A stretch of DNA of 26,285 bases from Saccoglossus kowalevskii (Eukaryota > Hemichordata > Enteropneusta > Harrimaniidae). Shown piece by piece: positions 11,001-23,000 of this stretch; within the stretch, counting starts at the first letter, position 1, and every line of letters starts with the position of its first letter. The DNA is taken from contig NW_003155241.1 of assembly GCF_000003605.2 (NCBI RefSeq), forward strand, positions 183,263 to 209,547, written 5' to 3'. The notes beneath the pieces are model-generated. The model had not been told where the DNA came from. It was given only the letters and a program-made list of their open reading frames with translations, and made no database searches. Both the position numbers and the translations under genes were made by a program.

Positions 11001-14000
11001 TAATATCCGACTTCTCCTGCCTGCCAATCCTAGATTGTATTGTATTGTAGATTACAATATTCATGATCCTGCTCTAAGCACAGCATTTATTTTTTTTCTG
11101 AATTTCAGAAAGAAGAATTCAATTTTCATGCAAAAATAAGTTAATTTTGTTTATGTGCCCAACATTTGTTACACTATTGTGTGATGTTTACCTTCAAAAA
11201 AACAAAAATACAAAAAACAAAACAAAAAATGAACAAGATGATGTTCTTATTTGTTTGTAGGCTTGTTGCCAAAACCACACAGTTTATTATGTTTGGCCTC
11301 GCCGGATAATATAATGTGTGTCAACTGACATTAACAGTATTTATATCATCAACCCTTTGAAGTCCTTTTGTCACAAAAAATGTACTAGCATAATCTTTTC
11401 TAAATATTTCTATCAATATTTTTATTTTCATCAAAGCCTGTAGCCAAAGTGAAATTATGTTTGGTTCAAAATTAACAAATTTAAATGAAAATATTCATAA
11501 TCTTTAAAAGATTAATATGGTGACCTTCGATAAATGTACCATTTCTTTTTTTGATTGCCTAAAAATAAAAGTATGAAAAACGGCATGAATAATATTAAAT
11601 TTGTGCTTGTTTGGATTTTACAAAGTAAATTAATTTTGATGAAACATATTACGATGTGAAGTTGCACATGTTGATCATGATTGGTGTGGTTCTGCACTGA
11701 ATAATGTGCTGTAGAAATAAGTCAGAGCAAAATAAATTTAACAGTAAATGCATTTTAACCCATATTTTGTATGTTAATCCCACCTATCAGAAATAAGTGA
11801 AACAAAATGAAAATTGAAATGATGTACTTTTAAACTGTAAATTTTCCGCGATTGAATTAAGTTGTAAATCATAAGAAATTATTATTCCTAAAATTAAAAT
11901 TAAAATTATTTGTAACAGAAATTGGGTGAAATAGTATAGACTAATGTTGTGTAAAAACCTATTAAATGCTATTTGACATGCATGTTTTGTCAAAATCATT
12001 TCAACTATATTTTGTGCAAGTGATCGGTAATGCATTATGAGATTAGTTTTTTTGTGGTATCAATAGCTACCCAAAAATCGTGTTAACCCATTATAGAAGC
12101 AAGTACAATGTTGTTTACACTTTTTTTGTATCTTCCTGGTATCATCAATTTGTGCTATCAATGCTCTTATACGACAAACCCAATTTGCAGATCACAATTC
12201 CTGTGGTTTATTGATGTCTTCTTTCCCCTTCTTTATCCCCTTTTCAGTTAATGGTGTACCATGTAAGTTTACCGTAGATGATGATAAATGTAGTAGTGTG
12301 ATGTCTTTCCTTCCTTTTTGTGGGAATTCCAGTTATATCACATAAACAAATCAAAGAACACAAGTTAAATCTTCTTTTCTTGCAATCATTTCTACATTTC
12401 GTATGTGTGTAAAAATAAAGTCTGTCATCTGTCATTTGCTGTTTAACTTGAAGCCAGTACTTACGTGTACGAATTGGAACCTTGTCTATTTAAACAACAT
12501 GATTCCTTACACCAATCTATGTTATTTTGACACAACAGAAACACTTTCCACTGAAGGGTGGAAAGATCTACTACAGTAGTATTCAATATTGAAATTTCCT
12601 TTCCTGGTGTGCAAATAGCTGGAATTCTGACTTGTGTCCTTTTCCTGTGCATGTGCAGTGTATTGATCCTCAGCTGTTGATCCTATCCATGTGAGCATAT
12701 TAGCCTAACTTCATTCTGTGATATTCTAAAAAAAACAACAACATTGGTCTCTGCCAATTGTGTGGGCTCAGTGCTGTAACTTTTTTAGAATTTTCTGATG
12801 CCAATTCAATAAATTATGAAGTCAGTTAAAATGTTTTTGGTTGTTTGATGCAGAGAGTTTCAGTGCACAAATTATCATATGGCTAACATTTGTGATGACA
12901 AAAATATAAATATTGAAAAAAAAAAATCTAACTCTGTGTTGCTTTAGTATACTGCTTGCTTTCTGTAGCCCTGCCATTGCCAACTTATGTATCTTAACCC
13001 ACAATGTACACTTGTGCTAATTCTGTTGCATCCTTTGAGTTTCCTTCAAAATTTTTACAGTCTTAAATTTCACCACTAATTTAAAATTAACTTCAACATT
13101 TGTGAAAAATAGAAATACGTAGATGGTAGGCATGTTGTATTTAAGGCATGCACATTATGGGCTTGAGATTGAGAACACATTTGTCATTTTCATGTTGAAA
13201 CATATGCTCTTGATTTGCTTTTATTTAAAACTTTACTTTCTCATTTTGAATAAAAACAGAAATTTGCAATTATTTCCAATTTGGATATCAAAACTATTAT
13301 TAATATCCTGACTGAAAATAATTTCCAAATTACTGTTATTATTGAGAATTTTGTTGAGCTCAGGACATTACTAGTATTTTTTGGCTAAAACTGTACGCCT
13401 GGTCAGCCAATTGCAAAATTGTTGAAGGTACATGTTTGGCTTGTTCAATTACTTCATACTTGGCTGTTTGTGTTGATTAAAACTCCATACATGTGTATTT
13501 CTGAAGGTCCTCCATCAGCTAGATCGTCGGCTGCTCCATCTCCCGTACCAAGCGGTCGATATGACGCACTTGAAGGAGGAACTCCATATCAACCTGGTTA
13601 CGGTAAGTTACCTTTGTGTTTAAAAAATCACAACCAATAATTTTGATAATTTTAACATTAATCTTTTATATGTATGTATGTATGTATGTATGTATGAAGT
13701 GTTTTGCACTCTAGTTAGAAAAATATGGTGTAATGTTTGGTCTAATTGCAAGTGAGTACACTAAATAAATTAGGGGCTATGTGTATACATGTATATGCAT
13801 ACACATATGTGGACAGAGAAATGAAGACACGACTACATAAGTAAAGTAGATTCTACAGTACTGTTTCGTAAGGTACATTGAGTACCTCACTCATCAGGAG
13901 TTATACTTTTTGATATTCTCGTATATCTCATATATACCTCTCAATATATTATCTGGAATTACAGCTACTCCACCAAGATCTGGTCCTCCTAGTAGGCAGT

Positions 14001-17000
14001 CTTCAGTAGGCCCACCTAGCAGTCCTCAAGTTGGCCCTCCTACTGGGCAACCACCAATGATGCCAAATCAACCAAGTGGGCCTGGACAACATACAAGACC
14101 CCCTAGCTCCCAACCAATGACACCACCAGTACCTCAGACAGGATATGCTAGTGGGCCGCCAACTGGACCATCTCCTGGAGGAAGGCCACCAGTGACAGTA
14201 CCAGGACCTCCTATGGCTGGGGCACCACCAACATCCATGTTAGCACCTGGTCCTCCAATGGCTGGTGCGCCACCATCATCTATGTCGGCCCCAGGTCCTC
14301 CAATGGCTAGTCAACCTCCATCGTCCATGCCTGTACCAGGTCCTCCAATGGCTGGTCAACCGCCATCATCCATGTCAGTACCCGGTCCACCAATTGGAAG
14401 AGGAACACCCATGTCAACACCAGGACCACCCCCAGTTATGGCGCCACCAATGTATGCCCCTCCAATTGGCGGAGGACAGAATTTCGCAGGACAGGGTCCC
14501 CCAATGAATGCTGGACCACCAACATCCATGTCAAGTCCACCAACTCAAGATATGTCTGGCCGAGAAAGTGGCTTTCCAGGACGGAGGGCATATCCACAGT
14601 ATCCAACACAACCAAGTCAAATGAGTGGACAGCCGCCACTGATGGATGGACAGCCTGCAATGAATGATATGTATAATCAACCTAGACAACAAATGCCACC
14701 AACAGTAAGTGAAATCTATGTGTACTCTTTTCGAACTGTTTACAGTGTATTCTCTTCTGCATACGTAAACCACCTGAAAATGTCAAGTTTCACCAAACAT
14801 GCTTTGCTTTCTTGGAATTTTAACATCAGTATACTTGTTTCTCCACAGGGTAGTGGACCTTTAACAAATGCACAGCCTTTCAATCAGCAAGCCCCAAACC
14901 AATATCCAAATAATTTATCTAGCAGTATGGGCAAACTAAATATTCAACAAGGCGACACAAGGCCTATCAATTTATTGCAAAATAGGCATATTTTACCAAC
15001 CACTTTAGTAGAAGCCCCCAAACCTAATCTTAGTCCAGAATTAAAGAAATTGTGCTGTAATCCCGAGTAAGTACTGTGTTTTATAATATTTTACACATTT
15101 TCTCTTTCATACCTTCACAATTTTGGGTTGCTATGTTGCTGAGCATGTGTCAAATGCTATTCTGCTAGTCTTCCCTCTCAGCAAATTTTGTCCTGAGAAA
15201 TATTGTCAAAAACCACCTTGATTCAAGTGTATTTCTAAAAATAAAACAGGAAGCATTTTTTTTAGCTCCGTTGTCGACTTGTCAAGTGGGGCTTGTCATA
15301 CGAGTCTGCATCAACTTTTTACTTTTTTGACTTCTTTTTGAAAACTTCAAGTCTGATTGCTTTTAAAATTGGTGTATGTGTATCTTGGGTAGATCTCTTT
15401 CTTAAATATGTTAATTTTGTGATATCTTTAGTTCTCTGATTTTGATCAATATTTTTGGTAAAAAGTGATATCTTCAATTCTTGTTAAAAACAGCAAATCT
15501 GATTTATATGATATTATACATATAGGTACCTCAGGTAGACCTCTCTTAGATCTTCAATTCTGTAATTGAAATGTGCATTGCTAACAGCAGAGCTATCTCA
15601 GCAGAGAGGCTGCTTGATATATTTTACGTCCTTCCCGAGTTGGCTTGGATACAAGTTACTTCATATTTGACCGAATTAAACATTTAGAGTTATTGTCAAA
15701 ATAAATAATGGGCATGTTCTGATAACATTCCTAATGCTTTGAAATAAGATGCAGCTATTCTGAATGCAGTTGATGAACTCGAGTAGAATTCTTGATCAAA
15801 TTGTTTTATATGCAGTGTAATAATGTGCAATTGTTTTAATGCCTCAGTTGAAGGGCATTGTGTTAAATATTCATCTTGATATCCATGTGATACATGTTGA
15901 TGATCTAATTCCATTTGAGTTTCATGCACATGTTGGGCAAATTTGTTCTGTCCAACGCCATGGATAAAAGTTTGATTATTGAAACACAAATGAGCCTATT
16001 ATTCAAAAAGGCATAAAATGTATTTATAAAAATGTACGTTTGCCCTGCAATGTTGTGACCATCTGACAATTTGTATGACTTTAAATACATGATCTTCATC
16101 GCACACCTGACCTAATACAGTCACATAAAAAGTGTTAAAATACAATTGTTTACTTACATTGACCATCATTTTTTTGAAATATTTGTGTCGTGAATCTATC
16201 TGAGAATAGTAATTTATATCAAAAACGTTTCTAAATTCAAGCTAAAATTAATTTTATCATCAAGATATTCATTAATGTATCTTCTGGTTGTTTGTTTACA
16301 GCATATTTCGTTGTACATTATCATCAATACCACAAACCCAACAGTTATTAAATAAATCAAAATTACCATTAGGAGTTTTAATTCATCCATTTAAAGACTT
16401 AACAGTAAGTAGAATTTATTAAGTATGTTTTAATCTTTGCATCTTCCAATTTATTCCTAATCACAATTCTCTCATTATAATGAAGATGATTTATATAGTC
16501 ATGAGAAAATAGGTTTATATCTATCAATCCTTGTTTTTTATATTACATTTGTTCCTGATTAGATGACAATATGAGTATTTCATGCTCTACCTTATTCTTC
16601 AGACTTAGTGCCCAGGGTACTCAACTCCAAAAACTATCTCCGGAAGATGCATTTTACGCCTTTCACGATCGTAAACAGGTCATGTCAAATTGTAGTTTAT
16701 TCATTCACATCCCATTTACGATAGTCACAATGGAAACTGTAGTTATTTGGAAAAGTAATTTGATGTTCAATGACCAGGTTTTGGGGCGTTTTGGAAGGGG
16801 TGGATGGAAGGAATCTTCCTGGCTTAGTTGATCATGGACGCTAAATCTGACAAGTACAGTATGACATAATTTCTGGTGTGACATTGGGACGTATAGTTGC
16901 ATAAGACGCCATCTTGATTATGTCAGCGATAAATATTTCTAATTATAGCCCCAAACCATGTCAAAACTTAAACAAAAACACAACACAGACCTTGTCCTAC

Positions 17001-20000
17001 CTTCCCTCCCTCTCGAACTGTATATTCTTAATTACCTCTTTTGCAAGACAACTACATACCCCCATTTACACAAATCTTTATTTATGTGTTCATGTCATGT
17101 ACATCATGTCACATAATTGTTTGAATTTGGTTGCAGCATTTACCAGTAATACAGTCAAGTGTAATCGTGAGGTGTAGATCATGTCGAACGTATATTAATC
17201 CATTCGTCAGCTTTGTAGACCACAGAAGATGGAAGTGTAATCTTTGTTATAGGATAAACGATTGTAAGTATTTGTATACCACATTTAGACATCTATACAT
17301 GGTTTCACATTGGAAAATAAGATTTTACTTTTAGGCTTTTAAATTTTGTGTGTGAACGTGAATAGTCCTCTGATCTTGTTTATTCGACAAACAAAATTTC
17401 GGCATCACATCATTGCTCTTATAAGCTGGTAGTTTTATTACCCCCTACGAGTGCCAGATATTTTTCTCTCCCAAAATTCAGTGCAAATATTTCCACTTTT
17501 CATGAAATTTTCACTAAATTTCATAATCGCCATAGACTATACAATTTCTGTTATTGTTTTTAGTTTTTGATAAAAAGTTTAATTTTATTACCATTTCATG
17601 CGAGGATGAGCAGACTGTACTTGACAATGACGCTGGAAATGATGTTAGGATGATAAATACAAACACAAACAAACTTTTGTATTGTATTACAGCATGTATG
17701 AATTCATGCACATAGGTCTGTTTTAAATTTGCTGTAATTTGGTTCATGGAGAATCATCATTTCCAATAATTTGCACATTTTCAAATCATTTAATATTTCA
17801 CACAATAGTCCCAATAAAACTTCATGAACAATCTAAAAGTGTAATTTTTAAGGAATTAATAAAAAAGACAGAATATGATAATATGCAGGGTGGTTTATTT
17901 TTAAGGAATTCAACACAAGACTTTATAGTCTATCATGGGTGGTCAAATGGTGATGTGAATGTCGGCTAGTTTTGACATACTGGGTTTAGGTGTATTTGTG
18001 TTCATTTTCTGTAGTACCTGAAGAGTTCAACTTTGACCCGGTTACACGGACATATGGTGAACCACAGAGAAGGCCAGAAATCAAATCAGCAACAATTGAA
18101 TTTATAGCACCATCAGAATACATGGTAAGAAGTACTGTATGTAACTGTTGCATGGCAACTTGCGCTATTCACATACTTGCTGTATGTCCCACTAATTGCC
18201 AATGGATATGTTTATTAATAAGTAGATCAACTCAAATAATCTTTATTATTTACGTATTACTTGTACATGGTTGACCAGAATTTCCCAACAAATAGTGAAA
18301 TAAATGACCAGTTTGGCTAATAGTTTTTCATCTGAGAGACCATGCCTATGCGTCAATAAACCAGTTGATTTTTAGCCTCAATACTGAAAATAATAAATAA
18401 TAATAACTGTTAAAATAGGATCAGAATATCACATTTTTGCTTCAAGGCAGTTAATTTCCTACTATTATACATTTGCTGGATTATATATTGGCAAATGTTT
18501 ACATCAAGGTTTGCGATCCCACGCATGTACATGTAGGTGTTGATCCTAACTATTTCTATGTAAAGAACTAAAAATAAAAACTGTAACGATACTGCAATGA
18601 TGTTATTATTATCTGTCAATCCACTGAACATTACAATGTTGTCATAATCAAATTCTGCTGAGCAGTGTCGACATTTATAATCTTGTTTCTCTCAAAAATA
18701 AACTCTTATGAGCGAGTCTATGAAGATGGGTCTGAACTGTGTTTCATTTCATTTTCCTGGTACTCTTCTGCCAGGCCCTCTATTTTTTAGGGCAAGTTTT
18801 TGTCATCCCAAAATAATCAGATACACTTCTTTAGTTTTCTATGTTAATACCATCTTTGTCTTACTTTTTTTTTAGCTTCGGCCTCCGCAACCAGCTGTAT
18901 ATCTTTTTATGTTTGATGTGTCGTTTAATGCGGTAGAGTCAGGTTATTTGTCAGTGGCAAGTCAAGTGCTATTAGAGGAATTAGACAAGCTGCCTGGCGA
19001 TGCACGTACCATGATAGGTTTTATTACGTATGATAGTACATTACATTTCTATAACTTGCAAGAAGGGCTTTCAAGGCCATCAATGATGGTAGTTTCTGAC
19101 ATTGAAGGTGAGTATATTATTTTTATCTTGTAAACTTTTAGTGCATAATACAGTGTTAATAAGTTCTGGTCAAGGAGGGAGCGAGGGGTTCTATCCCCAT
19201 AACCAGCGCTCATTCAGCAGTATAAACATATGTAGATTCTGCCCAAACCTCAAAACGATGTTTGAAAAAATGGTATTCCACAGCGATAACAACTCCTGTC
19301 AAAGAGTAGCTGATACAATGAGTTGAATTAATAGTTGAGATGAGGAAATAAAAATGTACAATACATTCTCATTGTGTATGTTTATTTCTGGTGTATTTAT
19401 GATTGTCACTGCAATGATGCTATTACTATCTGTCAATCCACTGAATATTATGTTGTACCAATTCTAGTCTGAGCAGTGCTTAATCTATTCATTGATGTAT
19501 CATTTTACAAAGTTTATTTACATACATCTACAAACCATGATGGTGTCACCAAAACATTGATATGTTAGTGACACTTATCTTCTGTTTTTAGATATTTTCT
19601 TACCATGTCCGAATGATTTAATTGTTAACCTTCAAGAAAGCAAAGAGGTAAGTAAGGCTTTGACAATTGAAGACCAAAGGCTCTTAATTTATTCCAACAC
19701 ACCCCCTGGTATGCATGTATAGAGTTGGCATTCATAAGACAATCTGAACAATAAAATTAATGTAATCGACACCATCATGCATATGATCCTGAGATCGTTT
19801 CCATGGTGACAATTATTTTGGCAGGCATTTTGAATTGAAGTTTTTTAGATTGGTTGAGGGTGGGGCAATATTTTTCCCGGTTAAAACTGTAATATAATTG
19901 TTGAATACCATTTGATTTCCTGTGATAAACTATATAGAATCTATAGTAAAATACTAGTGTCAGAATTAAGCACATTATAATAAATCTGTTCTCTTTTTGT

Positions 20001-23000
20001 AGTTAGTTCAGGAGTTATTAAATCAGTTACCAACCATGTTTCAAGGCAATAAAGAAACTCAGAGTGCATTGGGTCCAGCGCTTCAGGCGGCACATAAACT
20101 CATGGTAAGTGGGACATCATCTTTGCAAAGATACAGCATAGATACGACTTTGGGCGGCCCATGAATTCATGGTAAAGTGGGACTTCGTCTTACAGCATAG
20201 AAGCGGCTCTTGTTTGTATCTAACTGTATTTTTATTGCAGTCACCTGTTGGCGGCAGAGTTACAGTCTTCCAGACTTGTTTACCATCAGTTGGACCTGGG
20301 ACTCTGCAAGCGAGAGAAGATTTGGGTCAAAGGGGTAACTCCAAGGATATACCGAATCTTGGTCCAGCAACTGATTTCTACAAAAAGATGTCTCTAGACT
20401 GTTCTGCCCAACAGATTGCGGTGGATCTTTTCATATTTGCTAATAGTTATATAGATGTTGCCTCCCTTTGTAAGTATTATCTGCATTGTCTGTAGACCAA
20501 ATGCATGACCCCTGAAGGTCACACATACTGGAACTTGGGGGGGGGGGGGGTTAAGGTTTTTGTAGGGTAAGGTTTTAACAAATTCTGTTCCAGTGCCATA
20601 TCCGTCCTGTACAATCATGTTCAAAATTTATATATACTTCATATTGCACATGTGCCCGTATATTTGTTTTTCGAATGTTACTAAAATCAAGCATTTCTGA
20701 CATTTCGAAGCCGGATCTCCATCATGTATGAATCTTGATGAACAGGATTTTGTTTTTCTGATCAGATTCAAAATGGCTGATTGACAGCCATTTGTTTAAA
20801 CAATGCATTTAGAATCCATATCTCTGACATTTTTACCATTCATGTCCGAATTAGATTACGATAAACAAAACTATATTCCTTAAACTTGATAACCAGGGCA
20901 TATAAGGCATGTATTTGCTGTATCAGTAAAATACGACTCGTTTTGACCTTGTATACATCTTTATTACTATTTTATGAGATAAGAGAATATGAACAATTTC
21001 ATTGCAGCATGTGTTTCCAAGTATTCTGGAGGTAGTGTGTCATATTACCCAGCATTCCATATGGTGAGGACACCGGCTGAAGTTGAACGTTTTGAGAATG
21101 ATTTTAAACGATATATTACAAGAAAGATCGGCTTTGAAGCTGTCATGAGAATAAGATGTACTAAAGGTATTTAAATCTAAATTGTTTTATTTTATTTTCC
21201 ATAATTTGTTTCTTAAAAACTGACTGTAGATAATAATAATTAATGAAACTAATAATATTTAACAAACTGTCTGATTTGTTTTCAGGTCTTAGTATACATA
21301 CATTCCATGGTAATTTCTTTGTACGATCAACTGATTTATTATCGCTACCGAATATCAATCCTGATGCAGGATTTGCTATGCAAGTATCCATAGAGGACCC
21401 GTTAAATGATTCCCCTCTCGCTTGTTTTCAAGCAGCTTTACTTTATACAAGTAGCAAAGGTAAGAATAATCAGCATATTGAATAAGTACTGTAAAACCTG
21501 TATTAGAAACCATGGCTTCTATTAAAATGATACAATGCAACAGAAGGGATGCGGCTTCTATTAGAGCATCTACACATATGAGAAATGATGAATTTTTGGT
21601 TCTCAATTCTTCAAAAGAATAGATGCAAACTTCTATTAGAGATGCGGATTCTATATACAAATTTTACGGTACTTTGACAGCTGGAACGCTTCACTATTTT
21701 TGATTGTCTTCATTTTTCATGCCAAAATTTTAGTGCAACTTTTTGCACATTTGGTTTTGGAGCAAATGCAATTTTCTTCCATGTTCTTTAGGTCTTAAAT
21801 TATTTTGTCACTTAAATTAATTTGAAAGATTATTCAGTTATGAGTAATTTTGCCAAAAATAATCAAATCTGAAAGTCAGTGTTCGCGAGTTTTATTGATC
21901 TAAACCTGACACATTGCACCACTTATTTGTTGTTATTATAACAATAATTTCTGTCATGCGTTGTTGTTGGAATTCTGCTTCTAGAGTGTGCAACACAACA
22001 TGTTTAACGTTCATTTGGATGTTATGGTAACATTAGTAAAATAGTCCTTCTCATAGTCTCAGTGGGAAATGCTTCAAATGGAATATTGATTTTGTAATAT
22101 AGTCCATCTTAGATCGCCAAACAGAGAATCCAGCATGTGTTTTGGTCACTAGATTCTATTACAATCGAAGCTCCAGAACTGCTTAGTGATGTTCGACTAT
22201 TGGCAAGACCGATATCTTAAATATGTTAATTGGATTACATAACTTGACTTGTGAATTGAATTGTGGATCAATTCAAAATATGATTATGCACTTGTATGTT
22301 TCAGGTGAGCGGCGGATTCGAGTGCATACGATGTGTTTACCAGTTACAAATCAAATAACTGAAGTCTATGCGGGAGCTGATCAACAAGGTATAATTGGTT
22401 TACTTGGAAAGATGGGTGAGTATTCCCTTTATGTAATTGTTATTCCATGAATCACAAATTGATAGCTTGTTGTGACAGTCTAATATGTGCTTACTAAAGT
22501 TTGTTCGATATGGCACGCAGTTTTCCTTTTAAAGTAAGGCTGGTGTTTGAAATTGAATTGAATAATGTTCAAGTAACAAAAGATGACAATGATAAAGCAA
22601 CTAATTAGAGTACCCCTTTTATCGCATGTAAAGCAACTAATTAGAGTACCCCTTATATCGCATGTAGTTCACTCTCTTCATTGCTGTGTGGAATGTGAAA
22701 CCGTTCAGTTGATTGATTGATTATTTGATACATTGCACGATTCATAGCTTTCTATAAACAACAAACCTGTCACAGATTGATTGTCCAAGTGTTGATGTTA
22801 GTTTTGACATATTAGTTTGTGAGACATCTAAATTCATTAATTGAAATGAACTGTAAAAAACAGCTGATTAGCTGATTGGATTCACACATTACTTTGATAT
22901 ATCATTAATGTCTTGTTTATGTTTGCTTTACAGCCGTTGATAGGACATTGACTGCATCCATTGTGGATGCCAGAGATGCATTGGTTAATGTTTGCATCGA

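Larger units (their letters stand above)
8084..13506 (+). other. Intron 3, 5.4 kb, with mobile-element remnants
   Basis: The largest intron seen, ending in 'tatttctgaag' before exon 4. It contains a 1000-bp element with terminal inverted repeats (8483-9482), a 243-bp foldback element (9778-10020) and a candidate microexon (12248-12262). The remainder, including 10021-12240 and 12270-13500, is AT-rich with poly-A and poly-T runs, and I recognise nothing more in it. A short stretch near 9510-9555 with 'gttagaagctc' and 'attagaagtcgg' may be a fragment of the family seen at 21485 and 25831. Confidence 0.8.
13603..13964 (+). other. Intron 4
   Basis: 362 bp, GTAAGT to AATTACAG. Apart from a TATG microsatellite and a minus-strand hammerhead ribozyme (both listed separately) it is AT-rich. 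Most of 13697-13910 may be one inserted element. Confidence 0.8.

Noticed and set aside
14436-14773. Minus-strand and alternative-frame open frames across exon 5
   Set aside because: They are shadows of the Pro-rich exon: repetitive CCN codons leave other frames open.
17739-17969. 76-codon open frame in intron 8, considered as an extra exon
   Set aside because: No matching acceptor and donor pair in frame with exons 8 and 9. The family sequence runs directly from NDL to PEEF across the splice, and the composition is AT-driven.
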